From the NCBI GenBank assembly GCA_020355105.1, contig CP070658.1:1477236-1483791 (forward strand): a stretch of 6,556 bases of DNA. The letters run 5' to 3'. Source of the DNA: Candidatus Thorarchaeota archaeon. Its GTDB lineage: Archaea > Asgardarchaeota > Thorarchaeia > Thorarchaeales > Thorarchaeaceae. How positions within the stretch are numbered: position 1 is the first letter of the stretch; the number at the start of each line of letters is the position of its first letter. A program made the position numbers and the translations under genes. The notes beneath the pieces are model-generated. The model saw only the letters and a list, made by a program, of their open reading frames with translations. It made no database searches and was not told the origin of the DNA. This document shows, piece after piece, positions 1 to 5,902 of the stretch.

Positions 1-230
1 CTCTCTGCTTTGGCCTTGTACTTGAACTTGGTCGCTACTCCAGATGAGAGAAAGAAGAAGAGGAGTATTGTGAACGCTGGTGGACCGCCTGTGTACCAGA
101 CCGTGAAACCCACAATGAACGCACTTACGAGGCCAGAGATATCCAAGAATCCGGCCTTGTATGCAAGTACACCAATGACTGTCATCACCAGTAGTCCAGA
201 AACTACGGGGTGGGTCAACAATTCCAGCAT
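1..230 (-). CDS. DUF92 family integral membrane protein, N-terminal part (cut by window edge)
   Basis: The first 76 residues of a protein whose 3' end lies outside the window. The ATG at 230-228 directly follows an in-frame TGA (233-231), so no longer frame exists. The start region is hydrophobic, with a first membrane segment near residues 8-22, then the stretch AGFLDISGLVSAFIVGF, then a Gly-Gly-Pro-Pro turn and a second hydrophobic run rich in Phe (about residues 55-66), ending in a basic tail rich in Lys. The order 'AY+ag.ldisG..sA...G', 'GG', 'fFflsSg.aTkfk.K' is the pattern I know from the N-terminus of DUF92 (TIGR00297/PF01940). That family is widespread in archaea and cyanobacteria; plant members are linked to phytyl-phosphate kinase activity, but archaeal members have no settled role. 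The SD site is weak. It lies downstream of the ligase/Ig-like unit on the same strand, separated by a 265-base gap that appears to hold its own promoter. Confidence 0.72.
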   Translation of the reverse strand, partial: MLELLTHPVVSGLLVMTVIGVLAYKAGFLDISGLVSAFIVGFTVWYTGGPPAFTILLFFFLSSGVATKFKYKAKAE

Positions 231-258
231 TCAGTTCACGTCCAGCTTTCTTCATTCT

Positions 259-345
259 TTACCTTAAGGTTGACTCCACTCTCTCAATATCGTCGTCTAT
301 TCTACGAACATATACCATTTGACGCTCAGGAAATCCGATTATCAC
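259..345 (-). CDS. Possible 28-residue leader peptide upstream of the DUF92 gene
   Basis: A small frame, GTG at 345-343 to TAA at 261-259, encodes a charged, soluble-looking peptide (V/MIIGFPERQMVYVRR, then an acidic IDDDIERVE stretch). Its GTG lies about 23 bases after a TATA-like box at 371-365, where archaeal transcription would be expected to begin, so the message could be leaderless. A purine/G-rich AGGCGG lies just before the GTG. An internal ATG at 318 could give a 19-residue version. It ends 28 bases before the DUF92 start on the same strand. I recognise no family. It could be a real small protein, a leader that modulates DUF92 translation, or a chance frame; the short length prevents a firm call. 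Confidence 0.25.
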   Translation of the reverse strand: MIIGFPERQMVYVRRIDDDIERVESTLR

Positions 346-364
346 AGTCCGCCTTTTTGCACCC

Positions 365-371
365 TATTATA
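365..371 (-). promoter_or_regulatory. TATA-like box for the DUF92 leader transcript
   Basis: On the minus strand the sequence reads GCAAAGGTATAATAGGG, with TATAATA at 371-365 preceded by a purine-rich stretch resembling a BRE. It is the most TATA-like string in the 265-base gap between the Ig-like frame and DUF92. A start about 25 bases downstream falls near 343-345, leaving a leader of roughly 115 bases before the DUF92 ATG, or none before the small frame at 345. Called from position and composition only. Confidence 0.4.
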
Positions 372-467
372 CCTTTGCAAACTGCTCAGTCAATTGTCGA
401 ACTAAACTTCGCCTTATTCCTACAAAACTTCTACAGCCTTAGAAGAGTTAGACATCGATGTGAGGTA

Positions 468-481
468 AGAATGCGCATTCT
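468..481. repeat. Perfect 14-bp palindrome AGAATGCGCATTCT
   Basis: The 14 bases are identical to their reverse complement. They sit 14 bases past the stop codon of the Ig-like frame (minus strand) and about 95 bases upstream of the TATA-like box for the DUF92 side. With no loop and no T-run after it, it is a poor terminator; a binding site for a dimeric regulator or chance are the alternatives. Confidence 0.4.
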
Positions 482-495
482 GGTATTGACCTAGC

Positions 496-1722
496 CTAGT
501 AGACCGTGAACTGTTTTCGGTCTTGCTTAACGGCTCGGTCTGGAAGAGCCTTTTCTCCTTGGAGTATGAGGGCCTCTACGTAGTATCCTGTGACAACATC
601 GACAGCTGGAGTTATCCACCTGATCTTGAAATCATTGGTTTCAGCACCTGAGTCAGGGAATGGGAGTTGAAACTGCTTGATCACTTCTCTTCTCGACATT
701 AACCTTACAAGAACTGACAGGTCTTTCATACCTTCTCTTGGGCTGGTTACACACACGGTGATTTCGACCGGTGTGAGTCTGGAAACAAGGCCCGGGATAT
801 CTTCACCTGTTTCTCTCCGAATTGAGAAGTCGACAGAGAACAATGGACTCTCTATTGCCTTGACCCTGAGCCGTTCTTTCTTCTCAGAGGTTAGATCAGA
901 ATGCCTCACAATGGCTCTGAGATGCGCTGTACTCATCTCCGCTCCTAGTGGTACTCGGAATGGAATTGGGAACATCTTGGATTCTTCGGGTTTCAGTTTC
1001 ACTTGCCTGGTCAGAAGGGTTTCTGGTCCTCCAATAGACTGGAGCTCTGCGGTGAGCTCATAGTCTAGAGTCTTGCCTGTCGTATTTGTGACCTGAACCG
1101 TAGGACTGATGTCCTCGTCGGGAACAACGAAGGTGGGAACGCCCGCGAAGGCAATTTTCGCAATCTCCGCCTCTGGTCCCCGCGCCAGGGCAATCTCCGC
1201 TGATCTCTGATCCAAGAGTGTGCCGTTGTATGAAAGCTTTGCAACCAATGTAACACTCGCTGGGTCCTTCATGCTCCCTGGCTTCGGAATAATGATGGGC
1301 CCATAGGCAAGAGAGAGATTCCTGCCCTGTTTCACTGATTGCGAAACCAAGACGTGCTCCTCTCCGTTGGGGAAGACCAAGCTCATGGTCAGAGTTCCGG
1401 GGTCTCCGTACTCGGTGTTTCTCCTGACTCTGAGCCACCCTGAGATCTTGCCCCCGATATGAGATGAGTCTTGAGATCGTAGCGAGTCTATGTTTAGCAT
1501 CACTCCGATTTGGTCTATCTGAAATCGGCTAGATTCCACAGATGTGATTCTGTCGTTTCGTTCCACGACAGACGCCCGAATGAGTCCTGAACGGCTCTCC
1601 AAGTCCGTATCGAGTTGTGGGACGCGCCAGGTGAACCTAGCTGACTTGTCCACTACCTCAGAGATTCCAATCTTAGATATTTCACGAGTTCGACCAGAAT
1701 CAGCCAAGAACTCCACTATCAA
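496..1722 (-). CDS. Tandem Ig-like domain protein; downstream part of the split ligase/Ig-like gene
   Basis: A 408-residue frame in exactly the same reading frame as the ligase gene, separated from it only by the TAA at 1725-1723. As a separate gene it would start at TTG 1722, with GGTGAT (1737-1732) nine bases upstream as an SD. The protein is almost all beta-sandwich: residues 1-70 complete an Ig-like domain begun before the stop, followed by three more at about 72-182, 183-291 and 293-408. Each shows alternating hydrophobic strands, a mid-domain Pro or Gly turn, and phrases such as 'VQVTNTTGKTLDYELTAEL' and 'FPIPFRVPLG' typical of CARDB/NEW3- or macroglobulin-like folds. There is no signal peptide, membrane segment or catalytic motif. 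Most likely this is the C-terminal half of one 1,143-residue protein, broken by a nonsense codon or sequencing error; independent translation by reinitiation is the alternative. Confidence 0.75.
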   Translation of the reverse strand: MIVEFLADSGRTREISKIGISEVVDKSARFTWRVPQLDTDLESRSGLIRASVVERNDRITSVESSRFQIDQIGVMLNIDSLRSQDSSHIGGKISGWLRVRRNTEYGDPGTLTMSLVFPNGEEHVLVSQSVKQGRNLSLAYGPIIIPKPGSMKDPASVTLVAKLSYNGTLLDQRSAEIALARGPEAEIAKIAFAGVPTFVVPDEDISPTVQVTNTTGKTLDYELTAELQSIGGPETLLTRQVKLKPEESKMFPIPFRVPLGAEMSTAHLRAIVRHSDLTSEKKERLRVKAIESPLFSVDFSIRRETGEDIPGLVSRLTPVEITVCVTSPREGMKDLSVLVRLMSRREVIKQFQLPFPDSGAETNDFKIRWITPAVDVVTGYYVEALILQGEKALPDRAVKQDRKQFTVY

Positions 1723-1725
1723 TTA
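1723..1725 (-). other. In-frame TAA interrupting the ligase/Ig-like reading frame
   Basis: The codon between ...FGDAA and (L/M)IVEFLADSG is TAA, and both sides lie in one frame. Around it the sequence reads as one beta-sandwich domain: 'YNPGDLIMGEVELFSQ' upstream gives a first strand and 'LIVEFLADSG' downstream gives the next. In the following domain the matching stretch, 'YGDPGTLTMSLVFPNG', is continuous. TAA is not the pyrrolysine (TAG) or selenocysteine (TGA) codon, so amber/opal recoding does not explain it. Confidence 0.8.
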
Positions 1726-3930
1726 TGCGGCATCACCGAATTCTCGTCCCTGTGAGAACAGCTCGACCTCACCCATAATCAGATCCCCGGGATTGTACAC
1801 GCTCCGCAAGTCCGCATCAAGAACCAGCTGAGGTTCCTTTCTAACGAATCCAACATAGAACGGCTTGGAGATTGCCCTCGCCATCTCGCTTCCGTCCTCA
1901 TCCTCAAGTCCAATTCTGAGTGCGCACCTCTCAACGCCCTGAGAAGCGGCCGTAGGAATGATAAGCTTGGGGAGATCGGAGTTATCGAACAATACTGTTT
2001 CTCCCCCCTCAATTGTCAGAAACTCTTCAGTGTCTGCAAGTACTACCTCCTTCGAGAGAGAAACTACAGCCACGCTGCAGTTGACCACTTTTGCTTCTGG
2101 ATAGTTAGTTTCGATATTCCCGCTGAATAGAACTGGTGCCTGGCCGTCAGCGAATTGAGTCGTAGTTCCGGGTTTGACTTGGACCCTCATCCAATAGGTG
2201 TTGATTGTGTTGGCTATGGTTACCTGCTTGCTACCTAGTCCAATAGCCACAATAATGTTGTAGGCGGTGACGTCCTTTCTAGTCTGGAACACAATCCTCT
2301 CAACATGTATCTGCCCTTGGTCGATACCAGAAATCGATACGATGCTCTGTTCTGACACATTCCTGTCAGTGTCCTCTATCGTGCAATTGACAGTCAGATT
2401 GTCCAGAGACCGGGAGCCAGTGTTTCTTAGCGTCAGGACAAACTCCGCTTCCTGACCAGCAAACACTCGGTCTGCGACCGGAACAATCTCCGGTTCCAAG
2501 CCTTTCCACCAACACAGCCATGTAGGCAGTTGGGGAGTTCCTTCCAACGGATCGAAGAGCCAGTTTGTGCAGCACTCCCGCGTAATGTCTGTAAGACTTC
2601 TCATGAGGGCAACCATGTTCATACCGGATTTTGCATAGACGTCTAGTTGGAGATCTGCTCCGGTCGTTCTTGGGAGTGAGAGCTCACTTCCAAATACGGA
2701 TACTAGAATCGGTTGAATGAAGGGGTTATCGACAATGTCAAGCTCCTCCAGTTCATTCCTGATGAGGTAGAACATAGATGCTACCGCATCGCCGACAAAA
2801 CGGTTGCGACACTTCTTGTCAATGGTTCCGTCATCACTAATCATGTGGTTGTATATCTGTGCGAACTCAGTGCCTGTGTCCTCCATAGGGCGAAACGGTC
2901 CCCACAGACCGGCTGAAATCGCGGATGACCTATTCGCTGCAAGGACTTTCGCGCCCGGATCTGGTATCTCTCCGCCGGCCTCCACAATCCGTTTGGCCTT
3001 GAGGGCCAAGGCCTGCAGTATTAGCGCTATTCCGACTCTCCGGGGAACAGACAGTTGTGTGTCTATCACTCGAAGCTCGATTGTACCGTAGTCGGTGAAC
3101 GGGTACAAGTCGACCATTCTTGCTATACCACGATTGACGTGTTTTGCAAACCCCTCCTTGTCGGGACTTCTGAGGTAGGGGATGAACTCAAACTCGTTTG
3201 ACGGCCCCAGTTGTGTCGTATTCTTCACTAGTCTGATTGACCTCTTGCACCTCGGAGCCCTGGTGATGTCATCTTCACCAACCGAAACCTCGTCGGTGGG
3301 CTTCTTGTTCTCGAACGGCGAATTAACTGATATGGCGATTAGGTGAGGTATGAAGTTCCTGACCATATTGTATACTGCAATCCTTACTTCCTCGCGAACG
3401 CTGGGACTCAAAATGTGGTGATGTTCCCCGAATGATAGGTTCCTTAGGTATTCCTGTGTCGGATTGAGGCCAGTGGAAATGAGTATCGCCCGGGCGTCCT
3501 TAGGAAGGGCGTCGTATGAGATGGCAACCAAGGTCTGCGTCCACCAGGCAAGCTCTTCGATAGTCGTACAAGGCGGTGTTGCAACTTCAAGAATCCAGGT
3601 TAGGCTCGTCACGTTTGGGTCATGACCGACTAGAGTATACTCCCCAGTCTTTCCGTCAGGTCCTTCATAGTTCGCAACAATCCTGGAACCTCTCTCGCCT
3701 TCTTCTGTCTGAGTCGACTGCTTGTATTTCCTCTTGACCGAATCGACTCTCGATGCACGAATCTTGTTGTCCAGGAATGCCTTTGCGTTTGATACAAGCT
3801 TGTCGAAGATGTCAAGGATTTCCTCTCCTCTTATCCAGGAGCCATCCTTCTTGATGACTTGGAGTTCCACCTCAATCCCGTGTGCAAAGGGGAGTGGAGT
3901 TTCGTCATCTCTAGTTGTCTTCTCACTCAT
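1723..3930 (-). CDS. GCS2-type glutamate-cysteine/carboxylate-amine ligase homologue fused to Ig-like domains
   Basis: 735 residues before the TAA. Residues about 12-455 resemble the GCS2 family (PF04107), which joins a glutamate or similar carboxylate to an amine using ATP. Visible landmarks in family order: G-x-E-x-E as HGIEVELQ (17-24, Glu20 and Glu22), LEVATPP (114-120, Glu115), GLNP (154-157), GEHHHI (168-173), AISVNSPF (199-206) and GTIELRVID (282-290, Glu285). From about 480 onward Ig-like domains follow: 480-578 (CARDB-like, 'AGQEAEFVLTLRNTGSRSL'), 579-697, and a third from 698 cut by the stop. No signal peptide or membrane segment is visible, so a cytosolic location is likely. I chose ATG 3930 because AGGTG (3942-3938) is seven bases upstream and GCS2 homology begins soon after. 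The frame stays open to 4101, but that Cys/His-rich extension overlaps the preceding gene. The substrate cannot be told: gamma-glutamylcysteine synthesis is possible, as is another ligation. Confidence 0.78.
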   Translation of the reverse strand: MSEKTTRDDETPLPFAHGIEVELQVIKKDGSWIRGEEILDIFDKLVSNAKAFLDNKIRASRVDSVKRKYKQSTQTEEGERGSRIVANYEGPDGKTGEYTLVGHDPNVTSLTWILEVATPPCTTIEELAWWTQTLVAISYDALPKDARAILISTGLNPTQEYLRNLSFGEHHHILSPSVREEVRIAVYNMVRNFIPHLIAISVNSPFENKKPTDEVSVGEDDITRAPRCKRSIRLVKNTTQLGPSNEFEFIPYLRSPDKEGFAKHVNRGIARMVDLYPFTDYGTIELRVIDTQLSVPRRVGIALILQALALKAKRIVEAGGEIPDPGAKVLAANRSSAISAGLWGPFRPMEDTGTEFAQIYNHMISDDGTIDKKCRNRFVGDAVASMFYLIRNELEELDIVDNPFIQPILVSVFGSELSLPRTTGADLQLDVYAKSGMNMVALMRSLTDITRECCTNWLFDPLEGTPQLPTWLCWWKGLEPEIVPVADRVFAGQEAEFVLTLRNTGSRSLDNLTVNCTIEDTDRNVSEQSIVSISGIDQGQIHVERIVFQTRKDVTAYNIIVAIGLGSKQVTIANTINTYWMRVQVKPGTTTQFADGQAPVLFSGNIETNYPEAKVVNCSVAVVSLSKEVVLADTEEFLTIEGGETVLFDNSDLPKLIIPTAASQGVERCALRIGLEDEDGSEMARAISKPFYVGFVRKEPQLVLDADLRSVYNPGDLIMGEVELFSQGREFGDAA
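1732..1737 (-). promoter_or_regulatory. SD-like GGTGAT before the TTG at 1722
   Basis: GGTGAT matches six bases of the archaeal consensus GGAGGTGAT and lies nine bases before the TTG that directly follows the in-frame stop. It would allow ribosomes ending at TAA to reinitiate on the 408-residue frame. It also encodes Gly-Asp in the upstream frame, so it may be coincidental. Confidence 0.35.
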
Positions 3931-3937
3931 TTGGCAG

Positions 3938-3942
3938 CACCT
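3938..3942 (-). promoter_or_regulatory. Ribosome binding site AGGTG overlapping the upstream gene's stop
   Basis: AGGTG lies seven bases before ATG 3930 and shares bases with the TAG stop (3943-3941) of the 223-residue gene. It fixes the ligase start at 3930 rather than 4101 and suggests translational coupling of the two genes. Confidence 0.6.
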
Positions 3943-4612
3943 AGAAGGATGACAGCATCTCAAGCAATCGTGACATGATAGCACGGTCCGTGGCAGCTTG
4001 TCGTGACAGAGTGAGTTGTGCAATGAGAATATCTTGAGTCTGTCCAAAAGCGCGCAAGAGCTCGTATGTGAGGAGTCCACCTCCGTATTCTCCGTCGTCA
4101 AACGCGACTGCGATTCCCGTCTTCTTTAGCATCTTCGTGAAGTCCTTGAGTTGTTGGGCCGACCCGGTAAGGTATCTCTTTCCTATCACTCCCGTTCCAC
4201 TCTGTTCAAGCGATTCGAACATGTTGGCCCATCTGAGCACAATCACAAAACCTGGGCTCATCATGTCCTCTCGCCGGTTCTCCATTTCCCACTCGAGCAA
4301 CCTGATTGTTCGTTCGGCCAATTCCATTGACTCTTCAGGGTCCGCGGCCTTGATGAGAGAAGGAGTCTTGGATGCAGTTGGTGACAAGTCCTCCATAATG
4401 CCACTCATCGAATCTCCGGGAGTCAAGACTGTTGGAAGGCAGATGAATCCATTCGGAGTCCCTCGTACGTATACCTCGCTATCTTTGATATCCTTGCCCC
4501 TCATAGATCTCTCGAAAGATTCTAGGGCCGTTCGTAATCCTGATACCCTCTGAATGAGATCCTTCAGGACGTCCTTTGCCTTTTCAAGATCTTCGGAGAT
4601 TTCTGAATTCAA
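3941..4612 (-). CDS. Conserved-looking hypothetical protein, 223 aa, first gene of the ligase unit
   Basis: I do not recognise a family. The likely start is TTG 4612, because an in-frame TAG occurs five codons upstream and the next Met is residue 39 or later (38-39 region); a weak SD GTGA sits seven bases before the TTG. Residues 1-40 are a charged amphipathic helix (EDLEKAKDVLKDLIQRV, then LRTALESFERSM), possibly coiled coil. Residues 45-95 are Pro/Gly/Ser-rich, with the phrase RGTPNGFICLPTVLTPGDSM. Residues 95-135 and 150-223 look helical, with a short Gly-rich turn GEYGGGLLTYELL near 174-186. No membrane segment, signal peptide or metal-binding cluster is seen. Its stop is 10 bases from the ligase ATG, so the two are almost certainly co-transcribed. 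A partner or regulator of the ligase/Ig-like protein is inference from position alone. Confidence 0.75.
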   Translation of the reverse strand: MNSEISEDLEKAKDVLKDLIQRVSGLRTALESFERSMRGKDIKDSEVYVRGTPNGFICLPTVLTPGDSMSGIMEDLSPTASKTPSLIKAADPEESMELAERTIRLLEWEMENRREDMMSPGFVIVLRWANMFESLEQSGTGVIGKRYLTGSAQQLKDFTKMLKKTGIAVAFDDGEYGGGLLTYELLRAFGQTQDILIAQLTLSRQAATDRAIMSRLLEMLSSF

Positions 4613-4629
4613 CGGCGACTCACTCTATT

Positions 4630-4648
4630 GTAGGCGGAATTGGCCTAC
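4630..4648. repeat. Inverted repeat GTAGGC-N7-GCCTAC upstream of the 223-aa gene
   Basis: Six-base perfect arms (4630-4635 and 4643-4648) flank a seven-base spacer. They end 17 bases before the TTG at 4612, where a short hairpin in the leader or an operator at the promoter could act. The small arm length makes chance plausible. Confidence 0.3.
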
Positions 4649-4680
4649 CCTTTCCCGAGTCCTAGATGGGGCCACGACTG

Positions 4681-4690
4681 TTATTATCTT
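4681..4690 (-). promoter_or_regulatory. Possible TATA box for the 223-aa gene/ligase unit
   Basis: The minus strand reads AAAGATAATAACAG here, the most AT-rich block between the isomerase stop and TTG 4612. A start about 25 bases downstream would leave a leader of some 45-50 bases including the inverted repeat at 4630-4648. Weak match to the archaeal consensus; read-through from the isomerase gene is equally possible. Confidence 0.22.
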
Positions 4691-4705
4691 TGCTAGGATT
4701 CGCCC

Positions 4706-4729
4706 TTCGTTTTGATAACCAGAAACGAA
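4706..4729 (-). repeat. Seven-bp inverted repeat just after the isomerase stop
   Basis: On the minus strand TTCGTTT and AAACGAA (4729-4723 and 4712-4706) flank a 10-base loop, beginning two bases past the TGA of the isomerase gene. The stem is AT-rich and no U-run follows, so it is at best a weak 3'-end hairpin; no clear terminator is visible in the 119-base gap between 4613 and 4731. Confidence 0.3.
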
Positions 4730-4731
4730 TG

Positions 4732-5754
4732 TCAGGTCTTAATCTCCAGTTTCTTCTTCAACTCCGTGATTCTCTCAACATGCATCGGATCTACTCCGAG
4801 AATCTCAGCTAGTTCTACAGACATTGAATCTAGGAAGTGAGTATAGCCAAGACTCTCGTGTATACGCGACGGGAGTTCGAGGTCTAGATTCACTGGACTG
4901 CAACCATTCTCTATGAAGGTTTCAATTGTCGCCTCGATTCGGGTTTGAATCCTCTTGTCTTCTTCATTGCTACGGAGGAAGACAGGCAGGAATTGGGTCT
5001 TGACACAAGACGCCGTGCCCTCAATCTCGTTGTGATTCGCTTCTGGCAATTCCGAGCTGAATGCCATCTTCTTCGCATTCTCATTCATCTGACAACGTGC
5101 CCTGTACGCAACAGGAATCAGATGCCTCCACCCGATAAACAACGGAATCGCGTCCTTGGCCATCTTGGCAAGGTCCGCCGGTGTTGTTTGCATTCCGGCC
5201 CATAACGAGGAAACGTGTTCGATGTCTACCGACACTGTGTCCAAATCTGTGGTGTCCAGATCCAACAGTATTTCAAGAACGGGCAACAGCCCTGATAGTA
5301 CCATGGGTAGCGCAGCACGGGGCTGAAATCCAGGCCAGAGAATGTGAACTGGAGAGTCGCCCGCATATTCTTTCAGAGTGGCTCCCGTCGTGAACGCGAT
5401 AGTGCTGCTTCCTCGTGATTGCGCCTCTTTGAAGGCAGAAAGGGTTTCTTCGGTGTTGCCTGAGTAGCTGACGGCCACTGTCACCCAGGTGTCGTTGATG
5501 AACTGAGGTATCGTGTAGTCACGGACGCTCAAGATTGGCTTGGCGGTCTTGTCATGAAGATATGCTCTACAAATCTCGCCTGCTATCGCACTTCCACCCA
5601 TTCCGAGCAGCAAGATGCCATCGATCCCCCTTTCATGCAGACGAACAGCTTCTTGCAGTATGTAATCGTTCGGTCTAGATGATCTCAGAAGCTGGGGGAA
5701 TCCGGAAACCATTGACCTCATGTTAGTCGTATCAATACTGTCTTGCCAACTCAA
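4732..5754 (-). CDS. Bifunctional phosphoglucose/phosphomannose isomerase (archaeal SIS type)
   Basis: Interconverts glucose-6-P or mannose-6-P with fructose-6-P in the cytosol, feeding glycolysis/gluconeogenesis and mannose donors. From TTG 5754 it has 340 residues, close to the 300-350 usual for this family (TIGR02128). Two SIS domains carry GMGGSAIAGE (51-60), SYSGNTEET (96-104), FTTG (121-124), PRAALP (145-150), NENAK (224-228), ELPEANHNEIEG (235-246) and a C-terminal LAEILGVDP...ERITELKKKL. Glu225 and His241 are spaced as the Glu203/His219 catalytic pair of the Pyrobaculum enzyme. The position equivalent to its Thr291 appears to be Val326. Family similarity starts near SWQDSIDTTNM, so I prefer TTG 5754, about 38 bases after a TATA-like box. 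ATG 5835 would add 27 residues rich in Arg and Leu that do not look like the family; ATG 5721 would remove 11 conserved-looking residues. Confidence 0.9.
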   Translation of the reverse strand: MSWQDSIDTTNMRSMVSGFPQLLRSSRPNDYILQEAVRLHERGIDGILLLGMGGSAIAGEICRAYLHDKTAKPILSVRDYTIPQFINDTWVTVAVSYSGNTEETLSAFKEAQSRGSSTIAFTTGATLKEYAGDSPVHILWPGFQPRAALPMVLSGLLPVLEILLDLDTTDLDTVSVDIEHVSSLWAGMQTTPADLAKMAKDAIPLFIGWRHLIPVAYRARCQMNENAKKMAFSSELPEANHNEIEGTASCVKTQFLPVFLRSNEEDKRIQTRIEATIETFIENGCSPVNLDLELPSRIHESLGYTHFLDSMSVELAEILGVDPMHVERITELKKKLEIKT

Positions 5755-5788
5755 CCTAGCGTCCCGACGAAGATGTCGCCTTGAAGGT

Positions 5789-5796
5789 CTTAAATC
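5789..5796 (-). promoter_or_regulatory. TATA-like box for the isomerase gene
   Basis: GATTTAAG on the minus strand, centred about 38 bases before TTG 5754, which would give a leader of around 10-15 bases. It argues against ATG 5835 as the start, since that ATG would lie upstream of the box. Not backed by any other motif. Confidence 0.35.
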
Positions 5797-5832
5797 TGAT
5801 TGGTCGAGAAGAAACGACAATTCCGGAGAGAA

Positions 5833-5840
5833 CATTAATA
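5833..5840 (+). promoter_or_regulatory. TATA-like box for the plus-strand ATC-hydrolase-like gene
   Basis: CATTAATA, preceded by the purine-rich GGAGAGAA, lies in the divergent gap. Transcription starting near 5862 would place GGAGAG (5887-5892) in a 40-base leader before ATG 5903. Composition-based call. Confidence 0.3.
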
Positions 5841-5886
5841 CGGTAGTTCTTGGACTGCATCATCATCGCGCCTTGGAAGAATCTGC

Positions 5887-5892
5887 GGAGAG
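5887..5892 (+). promoter_or_regulatory. Ribosome binding site GGAGAG
   Basis: GGAGAG lies 10 bases before ATG 5903 and favours that start over the in-frame TTG at 5873, which has no SD, and over ATG 5720, which lies inside the divergent isomerase coding sequence. Confidence 0.45.
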
Positions 5893-5902
5893 TTACTTCA
5901 GC

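Noticed and set aside
210..494. Plus-strand frame of 94 residues across the intergenic region
   Set aside because: It overlaps the DUF92 start antisense, has no SD or recognisable content, and its composition is that of AT-rich intergenic DNA.
1723..1725. Stop as a pyrrolysine or selenocysteine codon
   Set aside because: The codon is TAA; pyrrolysine uses TAG and selenocysteine uses TGA with a SECIS element.
3931..4101. A 57-residue Cys/His-rich N-terminal extension of the ligase (looks like a zinc ribbon: CHDCLRCCHPSRCC)
   Set aside because: It lies entirely within the overlapping 223-aa gene in another frame, and a good SD with ATG at 3930 is present. The Cys-rich look comes from reading that gene out of frame.
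4068..4553. Plus-strand frame of 161 residues antisense to the 223-aa gene
   Set aside because: Ser/Pro/Leu-rich antisense shadow of a well-formed gene, with no domain resemblance.
5755..5835. Longer isomerase start at ATG 5835
   Set aside because: The added 27 residues are Arg/Leu-rich without family resemblance, no SD is seen, and the likely TATA box would lie inside the coding region. It cannot be fully excluded.
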